A stretch of 64,000 nt of DNA from Marinobacterium iners (GCF_017310015.1 NZ_CP022297.1:1488001-1552000), one strand, 5' to 3'; shown: positions 16,074 to 23,538, counted from the stretch's first letter. Notes: generated by a model not told the origin, from the sequence alone. Translations and numbers: made by a program.

Positions 16074-17503
16074 GCTCGGCCTCCTTGTACTGTGTAATCG
16101 TCTTCGTCCCAGTCATCGCCGGATGACCAGCGGCCGGACGGTGGGGCTGGAATGAACTCAATCGAAGTGGCGGGACCACTGGCCGCATGAATCGCAAGCC
16201 CCAGTGCCCAGAAACGGTCCGAGTGACCATCCGGCGTACGCTCGGCGGTGAACCGCACGTTGCCGGCAGCGGTGACCTGTTTTGTCACCTGCCGTAAGTC
16301 GGCGCGGATCTTGGGGTCGTGGGGAATGCGGATCTTGCGGTCTTCCATACCGGAGCGGATCGGATATGCCAGCTGCTCTTTCACAGCGGTGGTGAACGTC
16401 ACAGCTTCAACCCGATAGGTACCGAACTGATCCTGGGCATCATCGGCCCAGCCGATCCCCAGGCCGGTGGCATCGATACAGATGCGATCAGCCTTGGCGA
16501 ACCAAGGCCAGAGCACGGCTTCCTGCTCGGACTTGCGCATGTTCTGCAGACACTCGACATGGCGGGTGTAGAGCACATCGCCCAGCTTCTCGATCACCCA
16601 CAGCACGGTCAGGTCTTTCTTGCGGCCGATATCGACGCCGATGAACAGGCGACCACTCTCGAACTGTTGCCAGTCGGTACCGCCGGGGTATTCAGCGGCC
16701 GCGATCAGGTCGTATTCAAGGAAGGCCGCATCATCGTCGGCCGGGTTGCACATGTACTCCTGCTGGAAGGACTCTTCATCGGCACAGCCGGAGCGAACGA
16801 AGTCGAAATACGCAGCTTCGTCCATATCCTGGCGTTCATCACCTGCTGGTAGCATCTGCTGCAGCTTGAACAGAAAACCCTGATCCAGTGCGTCCTGCAG
16901 CGTCACGCGGTGATGACTGATACCTTTGGGGTTGCCATTCTCTTTGATCTCGCGGATCAGCTGATTGAAGAAGTTGTGCGAGCCTCGGTGCGTAGAAATC
17001 ACTTCCAGAATGCCGCCCCAGGTGATACCCGGATAAGCGATGGACCAGAGCTTGCGCGGGTCCGGGTGCAGGGCGAATTCGTCCAGGGCACGGCTGCCGC
17101 GCTTACCGGCTTGTGCATCCGGGTTGCTCGACATGCTGTGAATGCGGCGACCGCTTGCGAACTCCAGCACATAGGCAGAGATCCGCTTCTCGGGATCGAC
17201 GACCACCTCGCCCAGGTCGTTGGCGGCCATGTTCATGATCTTCGCCCACATCTTGCAGTCTTCGATGAACAGACGCGCCTGCAACTCGTCACGGCTACTG
17301 ACCCACTGGTCGAACCGTGCGCCCTGTGCGGCGGTGCGTTCGTCGGAAGCGTAAGCGGTCGACCAGGACAGGCCGATCTGACGGCCTTTTTCCATCAGCT
17401 TCAGGCGGCTGGAGTCGGTGATCCATTTGGATTGGTACGGCAGGAAGATGGCGTCCGGGTTGGCCGGCACAACCTTCGCGTTACCCTTAATCGGCGCAGA
17501 CAT
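16067..17503 (-). CDS. Terminase large subunit, Mu gp28-like
   Basis: 478 aa. The ATPase motifs are visible: Walker A-like GRQIGLSWS at residues 40-48 and Walker B with the catalytic acid in RALDEFAL (D141, E142). The nuclease domain begins near FIGVDIGRKKDLTV (D291) and continues with ICIDATGLGIG (D344). It packages phage DNA into proheads and cuts it, in Mu-type phages by a headful mechanism with host DNA at the ends. It overlaps the DUF3486 gene and portal gene by a few bases. Confidence 0.95.
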   Translation of the reverse strand: MSAPIKGNAKVVPANPDAIFLPYQSKWITDSSRLKLMEKGRQIGLSWSTAYASDERTAAQGARFDQWVSSRDELQARLFIEDCKMWAKIMNMAANDLGEVVVDPEKRISAYVLEFASGRRIHSMSSNPDAQAGKRGSRALDEFALHPDPRKLWSIAYPGITWGGILEVISTHRGSHNFFNQLIREIKENGNPKGISHHRVTLQDALDQGFLFKLQQMLPAGDERQDMDEAAYFDFVRSGCADEESFQQEYMCNPADDDAAFLEYDLIAAAEYPGGTDWQQFESGRLFIGVDIGRKKDLTVLWVIEKLGDVLYTRHVECLQNMRKSEQEAVLWPWFAKADRICIDATGLGIGWADDAQDQFGTYRVEAVTFTTAVKEQLAYPIRSGMEDRKIRIPHDPKIRADLRQVTKQVTAAGNVRFTAERTPDGHSDRFWALGLAIHAASGPATSIEFIPAPPSGRWSSGDDWDEDDYTVQGGRAW

Positions 17504-18105
17504 CAGCCAATCCCCAGCGCTTCGCGAATGGCTTGTTTGGTGTCTTCGGTGACACCACCTCTGCTCGGCATGGCCGCCAGCTTCTCCTTCTGCTCCCGCA
17601 GCAGCTCCTGCCGGGCTGCCTCGGCGATATCTTCCTGGTACTTCTTCAGCGTCACGCTGGAGCGTGTCAGGGTGGCGATGTTCTTGGCCGCATCCGACAG
17701 AAGGCCGATCCGCTGCGCGATATCGACCTCTTCAGCGTCAGCTTCTTGCAGGGACATGATCGATTCGAACAGCTCAGACTGGATCATGGCCGTCAGTGCC
17801 TCAGAACGGGCGTCTTCCCGGTCACCGGCATGGGCGCGGATAATCTTAGCCGCTTCGGTGCTGGCCCGAATGGCGGATAAGCGCTTCTCCAGCTTTTGGC
17901 CGTAACGGTGCACAGCGCTTCGGCTGGGCAACTCTTCGGCATGTTCTGGAAACCGGCCCTGCAGGTCAGCGATCAGTTCATCCAGTGTCATGCGGTCTTC
18001 GACCAGACGCTGCTCAATGTGGCGCTTCACCTCGTCGGGCAGGCGTGCGATGGATGAGCGCCCCGGTCGAGCGATCAAAGGCATGGATTCGTCGTGCTCA
18101 CTCAT
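17503..18105 (-). CDS. DUF3486 family protein, Mu gp27-like, probable small terminase
   Basis: ATG at 18105 follows GAGG at 8 nt; an alternative GTG lies at 18114. The 200-aa product has a basic, HTH-like N-terminus (SSIARLPDEVKRHIEQRLVEDRMTLDELIADLQ) with SRSAVHRYGQKLEKRL, then coiled coils (QEDIAEAARQELLREQKEKL). DUF3486 proteins precede the terminase large subunit in Mu-like phages and probably recognise DNA for packaging. It shares a base with the terminase start. Confidence 0.88.
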   Translation of the reverse strand: MSEHDESMPLIARPGRSSIARLPDEVKRHIEQRLVEDRMTLDELIADLQGRFPEHAEELPSRSAVHRYGQKLEKRLSAIRASTEAAKIIRAHAGDREDARSEALTAMIQSELFESIMSLQEADAEEVDIAQRIGLLSDAAKNIATLTRSSVTLKKYQEDIAEAARQELLREQKEKLAAMPSRGGVTEDTKQAIREALGIG

Positions 18106-18115
18106 CCTGCGCACC

Positions 18116-18427
18116 TCACCAGTACTTCTCAGGGCGGGCGATGCCTGGGCGGCAGTCGACTGTGTATTCAGCGATATCGGTACCGAGGCTGGTCAGGTCG
18201 CAATGCCAGCGGCCGTCCGGTTTCTTGTCGACATCAACCATTTTGCGATCGAACAGGTAATCGATCTCTTTGCGCAGCTCCAGCGGTGTGGCATCCGGAT
18301 ATTCACTGCGCACCACCGACAGCACCAGGTGCTCGAAGGCACCGATCGGACGAGCGTTGTTCAGCGTCAGCAGAATCAGCCAGCGCATCGATTCACGGCG
18401 TACACGTTCCATATCAATTTGCTGCAT
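18116..18427 (-). CDS. VpaChn25_0724-like winged-helix phage protein (Mu gp26-like position)
   Basis: A 103-aa protein with a predicted winged-helix fold (RRESMRWLILLTLNNARPIGAFEHLVLSVV, LRKEIDYLFDRKMVDVDKKPDGRWHCDLT) and a C-terminal LGTDIAEYTVDCRPGIARP, a conserved ending for this family. It lies between a DUF2730 gene and DUF3486, the order seen in Mu-like phages. Its role is not known; it may bind DNA near packaging. Confidence 0.8.
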   Translation of the reverse strand: MQQIDMERVRRESMRWLILLTLNNARPIGAFEHLVLSVVRSEYPDATPLELRKEIDYLFDRKMVDVDKKPDGRWHCDLTSLGTDIAEYTVDCRPGIARPEKYW

Positions 18428-18779
18428 TTTGACCTCCTACCAGCCCATGCAACGGTGTGGTTTGCAGCCTGCTCGCCAGACTGTCCAGCTTTGCTTCCAA
18501 ACGGCTTTGCCCCCGGATGTAGTCTTCGTTGCGCACGTACTTTTCGGGCAGCTGAGCCCGCAGCTCCATCAGGTCACGTTCCACCTTGGTCACGGCGTGA
18601 TGGTTGCGTTGCTCGCTTTCTTCGATTCGGTTCAATCGTTGATTCAGCGCCTCGAACTTGCTATCGAGCTGCTGTGTAAAGAGCCGTCCTACATACTTGG
18701 CCAGCGCCCAGTAGCCCCCGATCAACGTGAGCACGACAGCCACCAGGCTGATCACATCCCGCAGCTCAATTGCCTCCAT
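18414..18779 (-). CDS. DUF2730 family membrane protein
   Basis: ATG at 18779 is preceded by GGGAG at 6 nt; another ATG lies two codons upstream. The 121-aa product has one N-terminal membrane segment (VISLVAVVLTLIGGYWALAKYV) followed by a long coiled coil (SKFEALNQRLNRIEESEQRN, VERDLMELRAQL). DUF2730 proteins occur next to the lysis and packaging genes of Mu-like phages; the function is unknown. It overlaps both neighbours. Confidence 0.8.
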   Translation of the reverse strand: MEAIELRDVISLVAVVLTLIGGYWALAKYVGRLFTQQLDSKFEALNQRLNRIEESEQRNHHAVTKVERDLMELRAQLPEKYVRNEDYIRGQSRLEAKLDSLASRLQTTPLHGLVGGQNAAN

Positions 18780-19026
18780 CTTCATCTCCCTGTAAGCGGT
18801 GTATCAGTTCAAACACACGACCCGCGCAGAGGCCGTACTGGTCATATAAAATCTTCAACGCGATTGCAGCCGCGTCGGGGCTGCCATCGCCCGGTTCAAT
18901 CGGTGGTGGGCACGGTACCGTCAAGACCGCTGGCTGCGGCTTTGGCGGCGCGGTTACGGGCGTCGGTGAGTTCGCGCATGACGCGGTCGTCGAAGCGGCA
19001 ATCAGCACGCAGAGCAGCCGTTTCAT
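18766..19026 (-). CDS. Outer-membrane spanin, Rz1-like lipoprotein
   Basis: ATG at 19026 gives an 86-aa protein with a lipoprotein signal (MKRLLCVLIAASTTASC, Cys after TAS), then a Pro-rich stretch (SPTPVTAPPKPQPAVLTVPCPPP). It is out of frame with and partly nested in the Rz-like gene, the classical Rz/Rz1 arrangement. It would join the inner-membrane spanin across the periplasm to fuse the membranes during lysis. The C-terminal extension after the Pro-rich part is longer than in lambda Rz1. Confidence 0.85.
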   Translation of the reverse strand: MKRLLCVLIAASTTASCANSPTPVTAPPKPQPAVLTVPCPPPIEPGDGSPDAAAIALKILYDQYGLCAGRVFELIHRLQGDEDGGN

Positions 19027-19297
19027 GCAGCACCTCCTTGAGTGTTTGTGTGGTCGAGTCGTCGTGGGTTTGGCGCTGTGCAATCAGGCGGTTAAGCCGC
19101 TCGCTGGCGGCATTGGCCTCCCGTACCTGCTGTGCGTGTTGTTCAAGCAGCGATGTGAAGCTGGCGACCGTCTGGCTGTCGGCGGCGGCCTGTACTTCGA
19201 GCGCCCCGTGATCTCGCCCCACCCAGTAGCCGCCCGCCGCACCTGTAATCAGGGCGGCAAGGGCCAGTGAGACTGTCTTGGCGCTGGGCATCAGCAT
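18896..19297 (-). CDS. Inner-membrane spanin, Rz-like
   Basis: ATG at 19297 follows GGGGGA at 7 nt and overlaps the end of the endolysin gene. The 133-aa product has an N-terminal signal anchor (SAKTVSLALAALITGAAGGYWVG) and a periplasmic coiled coil (SFTSLLEQHAQQVREANAASERLNRLIAQR), with a Cys near the C-terminus (LRADCRFDDRVM). Together with the nested Rz1 it forms the spanin pair. It is part of the holin-endolysin-Rz/Rz1 cassette. Confidence 0.87.
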   Translation of the reverse strand: MLMPSAKTVSLALAALITGAAGGYWVGRDHGALEVQAAADSQTVASFTSLLEQHAQQVREANAASERLNRLIAQRQTHDDSTTQTLKEVLHETAALRADCRFDDRVMRELTDARNRAAKAAASGLDGTVPTTD

Positions 19298-19944
19298 GAT
19301 CCAGTCCCCCAGCCTGCGGCCTTGTAGAGTGGTTCCCAGCGCAGCAGAATCAGACGCACATACTGGCGGTTTTCCTTGCGCGCCCAATCGGCTCGGCGGG
19401 TGTGGTACTCAACGCTGTCGAACCACGTGGCAGGATCGGCCCCCTCAGCCGACGCTAGGCGTTGATCGCGTTGTACCCAGCCGAAGCCGCCGTTATAACC
19501 ACTCAGCATCATGGCAATGGCATTGCACTCATCTGCCGCCCGCACCCTGACGTAGATCCAGCGGTCGTAAATCACCAATGCACGCAACGCCCAGCCGGGG
19601 TTCATCGGCTGATTACTGCCCAGCGCATCGGGGTAGAGTTCGGCCATCCACGCTGAGGTGCCTGGCATAAACTGCGCCATGCCCCGAGCACCCACCGGGC
19701 TGACTGCATCAGGCATCCAACGGGACTCTTGATGAATCTGAGCGGCAAAGGTCGCAATGGGCGCGTCCAGCCCCCAATACGCATGAGCACTGCGGGTCAG
19801 CGTGCGTTGGTACTGCTTGGCGACGGCCGGAATGGTGGATGCCTCGGCAGGCTGGCAGCTGACGATCAAGACCAGCAAAGCCAGAATGGACAGCGCCCAG
19901 GCCGGCGCTTCGACGTTGCCCCAGACTTTTGCAAGCCAGTCCAT
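19291..19944 (-). CDS. Endolysin, lytic transglycosylase (SLT fold) with signal-anchor
   Basis: ATG at 19944 (MDWLAKVWGNVEAP), just after the holin stop, gives 217 aa. A hydrophobic segment (WALSILALLVLIVSCQPAEA) is either a signal-anchor release sequence or a cleavable signal. The catalytic domain has the transglycosylase Glu in AQIHQESRWMPDAVSPVGARGMAQFMPGT, followed by LSGYNGGFGW. It degrades peptidoglycan at lysis. A SAR-type N-terminus would allow Sec export before the holin fires. Confidence 0.9.
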   Translation of the reverse strand: MDWLAKVWGNVEAPAWALSILALLVLIVSCQPAEASTIPAVAKQYQRTLTRSAHAYWGLDAPIATFAAQIHQESRWMPDAVSPVGARGMAQFMPGTSAWMAELYPDALGSNQPMNPGWALRALVIYDRWIYVRVRAADECNAIAMMLSGYNGGFGWVQRDQRLASAEGADPATWFDSVEYHTRRADWARKENRQYVRLILLRWEPLYKAAGWGTGSC

Positions 19945-19946
19945 GG

Positions 19947-20279
19947 TCACAGCCCCAGCGTCAGGCCCAGCACACAGGCCAGGACGATCAGAGCGCGGCG
20001 GAGGGTGGCAAAGGCTGCCTGCTGCCAGTTCAGTCGATGACACTCACCGTCGGACTGCGCTGCCGCTGCAATGAATTTATGTGGCCGTGCATAAGGAAAC
20101 AGAGTGCGATCCAGCCAATAGGCCAACACGGCGGCGATGGTGACCAGCGCTATTTTGTACAGCACTACCGGCAGCTGCTGCGGACTGATCACAGAAATCC
20201 CAGCCAACAGCACAACGCTGACGACCAGCCAGACAACCAGGCGGGGAATGGAAAGTTTTGAGAGCAGGTTTTGCAGCAT
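19947..20279 (-). CDS. Putative holin
   Basis: A 110-aa protein with two or three hydrophobic segments (LVVWLVVSVVLLAGISVI, LPVVLYKIALVTIAAVLAYWL, LRRALIVLACVLGLTLGL) and the middle motif DRTLFPYARPHKF, typical of the putative holin family of Mu-like Pseudomonas phages. It is the first gene of the late lysis/packaging unit, directly before the endolysin. Its ribosome binding site AGAGGA is within a long hairpin (20282-20325), so its timing may be set by translation. Confidence 0.85.
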   Translation of the reverse strand: MLQNLLSKLSIPRLVVWLVVSVVLLAGISVISPQQLPVVLYKIALVTIAAVLAYWLDRTLFPYARPHKFIAAAAQSDGECHRLNWQQAAFATLRRALIVLACVLGLTLGL

Positions 20280-20281
20280 GT

Positions 20282-20325
20282 CGGCGTCCTCTGACTGTTG
20301 TGGATACAGTCAGAGCATGACGCCG
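20282..20325 (-). promoter_or_regulatory. 17-bp hairpin covering the holin ribosome binding site
   Basis: CGGCGTC (20282-20288) pairs with GACGCCG (20319-20325) and CTCTGACTGT (20289-20298) with ACAGTCAGAG (20306-20315), leaving a 7-nt loop and a 3-nt bulge. On the minus-strand RNA the 3' arm contains AGAGGA, 7 nt before the ATG at 20279. It lies between late repeat copy C and the holin gene. Likely effect: strong damping of holin translation; inferred. Confidence 0.65.
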
Positions 20326-20337
20326 ATCAGGTAGGGA

Positions 20338-20358
20338 GTAATTTGAACAGGGGCAAAA
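20338..20358 (-). promoter_or_regulatory. Late repeat element, copy C (upstream of holin)
   Basis: Minus strand TTTTGCCC, CT, GTTCAAATTAC, 59 bp before the holin start. It matches copies A and B except for the two middle bases, and in A and C the bases further downstream also share CCTGATC. It starts the long leftward lysis-packaging-head unit and is a candidate late promoter or activator site. Confidence 0.65.
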
Positions 20359-20382
20359 TCACCCCCTTTTCAGACATGCAGA

Positions 20383-21345
20383 TTAAGGTGCGCTTTCTTC
20401 AACGAGTGACAGCACTTCTATCAGGTTGGGGATATATTGTTTTTTTGCAGTGGAGTAACGGTAATGAACGATAACGTTCGCCCGTACCGTAAATCGCCCA
20501 GCGAGATGATGTGGATCAACTGCATCAGCAAGCTGCAATTTGACCCTCGTTTTTGTCAGGTGTGGTATGACACCACTCCAGCCACGTGAGGCACTATCTC
20601 GATCGGTGGCACGGATTTCCAAATCCACATCATCGTAGCTTTCCGAAATCTCGTCTGGCTCCATAGAAAAGACAGCAGGGGCCTGTGTGACGATATCCGC
20701 GTCCATGGCTGGAATATTGGTACCTTCGCCAATATGCACCGAGCTACCGCCCGGCTCACGCTTAGCAGGTGCAACCACCTTAACCGAGTTTTCAGCCAGC
20801 TTTTTTCGATCTCTGGCAGCAACAGACTCAACAATGGTCATAAACTCTTGAGGAGTCATGTTGTAGGACTCAGCACCAATCACAATGACCGGGCTATCTT
20901 GCAAGTTGATGGAAACTGAAGGGTTCGATCCTGCAGGCTGGGCCGCATTGATCGCATATACAGTTCCAGTTGCAATCAATGCCGCTATCACGCCCGAAAC
21001 GACTGTGGCTTTGATCACGGGATAACCACCTCCTGGTAGTTTATGGTATGCACCAATCGCCAAATTGCGGAGCTTATCCGCGGCTGCGTCCATGCTTGCT
21101 TCGTCCTTGAACGTCAGCCGAAGCAAGAAACGCTCTATAAACGAGCCTTCCTCAAGCCCCTCTACCAGGGCGTTGACTGTCAGGACCTCAGCACCAAGCA
21201 GACGACTATAGGCATCTGCCAAAAATGTGGTGGCTATTTTATCCATGCCGATCAAGGATTCAACAACATCCTTTATCGGTAACGGCTCCCTTGTACCGTA
21301 GTACACAACATGCTCAAAGCTCAATTCAGCTGACACTATAAACAA
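20383..21345 (-). CDS. Moron protein with central membrane segment, function unknown
   Basis: 320 aa. The N-terminal 115 residues are cytoplasmic-looking (MFIVSAELSFEHVVYYGTREPL). A membrane segment follows (VIKATVVSGVIAALIATGTVYAI, about residues 113-135), then about 180 residues of beta-rich sequence that includes DLEIRATDRDSASRGWSGVIPHL and a C-terminal region with RFTVRANVIVHYRYSTAKKQYIP. I recognise no family. It is the last of four genes running in the same direction as the repressor and lying between it and the late genes, so it may be expressed in the lysogen. Confidence 0.75.
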   Translation of the reverse strand: MFIVSAELSFEHVVYYGTREPLPIKDVVESLIGMDKIATTFLADAYSRLLGAEVLTVNALVEGLEEGSFIERFLLRLTFKDEASMDAAADKLRNLAIGAYHKLPGGGYPVIKATVVSGVIAALIATGTVYAINAAQPAGSNPSVSINLQDSPVIVIGAESYNMTPQEFMTIVESVAARDRKKLAENSVKVVAPAKREPGGSSVHIGEGTNIPAMDADIVTQAPAVFSMEPDEISESYDDVDLEIRATDRDSASRGWSGVIPHLTKTRVKLQLADAVDPHHLAGRFTVRANVIVHYRYSTAKKQYIPNLIEVLSLVEESAP

Positions 21346-21350
21346 CCTCC

Positions 21351-22025
21351 CTATCTAAAATTCCTAACTACCCGGTAAGTGATACTGCTGTTATCTGCGT
21401 TGATAACCTCGATTGAAGCACCCTTGTAGCCAATCACATTTGACACCGACAGATCGTATTCGACCTCATTATTAAATGCGGGCCGCGCCATGCTGTTACT
21501 GAATTCGCGGTAGCTGATATTGATTTTGTTGCCAACTCGACCGCTATAGAGCAACGTCTGCTGAAATGACTCTTTACCTACAATGCTACGCTTCTCGATC
21601 TTGTAGCTGCCTTTGTAGCATGTGGAAGTCCCAAATATCGGGGAGATTGTGCATACGGTCTGAGGTTTACCCTTTGGGACACCAAGCGCGGTGATCGGGT
21701 CCGCCAGTGACATGCGTGTGACACCAGCAGCAGAATAGAACGTCCACTTATCATCGTACCCAATTTGCGGATATTGGCTCGGGTGAATCTGGTATTGTGC
21801 GCCACCGATTGGCTTAGAAATGGTCAACACGGTTTGCTCATAAACCAAGCCTTTACTTAACATCTGCTCACCGACCCCAGCCGTTACCACGCGTCCAATC
21901 TCAGGGCTGTCAAAACTACGACTGGTCACATCTGCTCCATTGAGTTTGACACTGACACCAACGCCGGAACAGCCAGCAAGAACTAGGCCGGCTCCGATAC
22001 AGGTGATTACCCTTAAAACATTCAT
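21351..22025 (-). CDS. Moron lipoprotein, function unknown
   Basis: 224 aa with a lipoprotein signal (MNVLRVITCIGAGLVLAGC, lipobox LAGC) and a periplasmic or surface domain rich in Ser, Tyr and beta strands (GGAQYQIHPSQYPQIGYDDKWTFY). Two further Cys (TVCTISPIFGTSTC) may form a disulfide. It lies 5 bases before the 20383-21345 gene. Lipoproteins in this position can block superinfecting phages, for example by hiding receptors, but no direct evidence is in the sequence. Confidence 0.78.
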   Translation of the reverse strand: MNVLRVITCIGAGLVLAGCSGVGVSVKLNGADVTSRSFDSPEIGRVVTAGVGEQMLSKGLVYEQTVLTISKPIGGAQYQIHPSQYPQIGYDDKWTFYSAAGVTRMSLADPITALGVPKGKPQTVCTISPIFGTSTCYKGSYKIEKRSIVGKESFQQTLLYSGRVGNKINISYREFSNSMARPAFNNEVEYDLSVSNVIGYKGASIEVINADNSSITYRVVRNFR

Positions 22026-22074
22026 ACTCCCTCCTTAGATCACTGATTTCAGTGCCTGCATCAACCGGTACACC

Positions 22075-22431
22075 CTATGACTGGCCGGCAAACACCCAAA
22101 CGACCGCACCACATACCGCTAAGGCTACCAACCCCATCATGCCGAGGAGCTGCGGGTCGTATCGGTAATAAAACGGAACGCTTGAGCTGGCATCCGTACC
22201 ATCTGCTGCAGAATTAACAGCAACAAAAGCACGGATCATTTCTCCCAGTCCAAACAGTACGGTGCCTGAGATGAAGACAGCACCTGAAAACAACCCGATC
22301 AGAAGCTGCTTATCAGCCAGCTCGAAGTTGTGGACTAAGGACCCACCAACTCTAATTGACGTGTTGAAGTTTAGGGCGTAGGCGGCTCCAATGATGCCCA
22401 CTGCCACAAGAATCAAGCCTATGATTCGCAT
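22075..22431 (-). CDS. Moron membrane protein with three hydrophobic segments
   Basis: 118 aa, starting with a membrane segment (MRIIGLILVAVGIIGAAYAL), a second (LLIGLFSGAVFISGTVLFGLG) and a third at the end (LLGMMGLVALAVCGAVVWVFA). Between the last two is a hydrophilic stretch with PFYYRYDP. No family is recognised. It lies in the repressor-direction accessory group and could act with the adjacent membrane protein at 22445-22894. Confidence 0.72.
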   Translation of the reverse strand: MRIIGLILVAVGIIGAAYALNFNTSIRVGGSLVHNFELADKQLLIGLFSGAVFISGTVLFGLGEMIRAFVAVNSAADGTDASSSVPFYYRYDPQLLGMMGLVALAVCGAVVWVFAGQS

Positions 22432-22444
22432 AATGTTTCCCTCC

Positions 22445-22894
22445 TTAGATCATTTGCAGCGCCAAACCTGCGGTCATTCCCATTATGAACAGCAGCCCGG
22501 CATACTCAGGGAATTCAGCCATCCAAGTGACAACACCACCCTTTGAAACCCTATCTTCGAGCGTAGAGGGCTCGTCTGAAAGATCTGTCTCAGGCGGTGT
22601 TCCGCCAGCTAACTGGTGCTTCAAGCTGCAGCGTTCTTCCAGCAAACCAAGGATAAAATGCGCCTGGTCTCGATGCTCGATATGCAGCTGATTTACCCCC
22701 TCCACACCGATCGCCTGATGTATGAGGCGCCAAGTCTCCCAAGGGGGCTCGCCATACTCTTCGGCAAGCATTTGGACGCGGCTGTTTAACTCTTTCCGCT
22801 CATCCTTGGTTAAAAGCCGCCCCGGTACATTGTGGATCTGATAAAGATCCCTTGCTGCCACCTGGTTATTGCTTCCCTCAATTTCCAATTCCAT
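22445..22894 (-). CDS. Moron protein: short Asn-rich motif, helical domain, C-terminal membrane segment
   Basis: 149 aa. It begins MELEIEGSNNQVAARDLYQI, with a motif G-S-N-N-Q-V-A-A-R-D also seen at the C-terminus of the neighbouring repressor (G-N-G-N-T-V-A-G-R-N). A helical domain with charged residues follows (LTKDERKELNSRVQMLAEEYG), and the protein ends in a membrane segment (YAGLLFIMGMTAGLALQMI). The shared motif suggests interaction or homotypic assembly with the repressor tail. It is the first gene after the repressor in the same direction. Function unknown. Confidence 0.75.
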   Translation of the reverse strand: MELEIEGSNNQVAARDLYQIHNVPGRLLTKDERKELNSRVQMLAEEYGEPPWETWRLIHQAIGVEGVNQLHIEHRDQAHFILGLLEERCSLKHQLAGGTPPETDLSDEPSTLEDRVSKGGVVTWMAEFPEYAGLLFIMGMTAGLALQMI

Positions 22895-22907
22895 GTCATA
22901 TCCATCC

Positions 22908-23492
22908 TTACTTCTTGATGAAATTACGCCCCGCTACAGTATTGCCATTGCCGGAAACGCTGAACGACGTATCGCCCCCGTTATCAATGATGCTGCCTTT
23001 GTTTGACATTTTGCCACCACTCTTGGCGAACACGCTGGCCGTTGAGCGCAGGGCCTTTTTGCCTTCCGGCGCGCTCTGTCGGTAGTTTTCGATCAATTGC
23101 TGCTCATCTGCCGACAACACATTCAGAGCCTGCCGCACCAGGTCTGCATTGCCGATTTCAAGCCCAGTCAAAAGCATCTGTACACGGGCTTGCTCATCAG
23201 CGCTCAGTCCATCCATCTGAGCCTTCTCAGTAGCGCCAGCCACTGCACCCAGCCGACGTTCTAATTCCTGTTCACCATCAGAGCGGAACATCGGGCCATC
23301 ACCGGTCACAAGCCACTCGGCTCGGATATTAAGCTTTTGGACCAACGCCCTGATTTCTTCAGGCTTGAGCTTCGCCACGCGACCAGAAGACATAGCCTTG
23401 ACACGGCTCAAGCTAGATCCCGTTAGATCGGCCAAGTCCTGTTGGCTCAATGAACAGGCGGACATGACGGTCCGGATAAGTGTTTTTATCAA
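22908..23492 (-). CDS. Phage repressor (c-like), HTH protein
   Basis: 194 aa from a TTG at 23492. GAGGG lies 5 nt upstream, and this start keeps the first helix of the HTH intact (IKTLIRTVMSACSLSQQDLADLTGSSLSRVKAMSSG, residues 2-37); ATG at 23465 is the alternative. The PEEIRALVQKLNIRAEWLVTGDGPMF segment after the HTH is typical of Mu-like and lambdoid repressors. The C-terminal part lacks a LexA-type protease and ends in SVSGNGNTVAGRNFIKK. It should repress the divergent early promoter (23510-23538) and maintain lysogeny. Confidence 0.9.
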   Translation of the reverse strand: MIKTLIRTVMSACSLSQQDLADLTGSSLSRVKAMSSGRVAKLKPEEIRALVQKLNIRAEWLVTGDGPMFRSDGEQELERRLGAVAGATEKAQMDGLSADEQARVQMLLTGLEIGNADLVRQALNVLSADEQQLIENYRQSAPEGKKALRSTASVFAKSGGKMSNKGSIIDNGGDTSFSVSGNGNTVAGRNFIKK

Positions 23493-23509
23493 ACTATCCC
23501 TCTTTTTTA

Positions 23510-23538
23510 TTGACGAGTTTGAAAATCAAACCTAATAT
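23510..23538 (+). promoter_or_regulatory. Early promoter with overlapping palindromic operator
   Basis: TTGACG (23510-23515) and TAATAT (23533-23538) are spaced 17 bp, a good sigma-70 promoter for the rightward early operon. Between them TTTGAAAATCAAA (23518-23530) is a perfect 5-bp inverted repeat with 3-bp spacer, the expected operator for the repressor. A further half site (ATCAAA within 23488-23494) lies at the repressor start. Promoter strength and repressor binding are inferred. Confidence 0.75.

Noticed and set aside
20335..20360. Late repeat element considered as a sigma-54 promoter
   Set aside because: It lacks the GG-N10-GC spacing of -24/-12 sites, and no enhancer-binding regulator is nearby.
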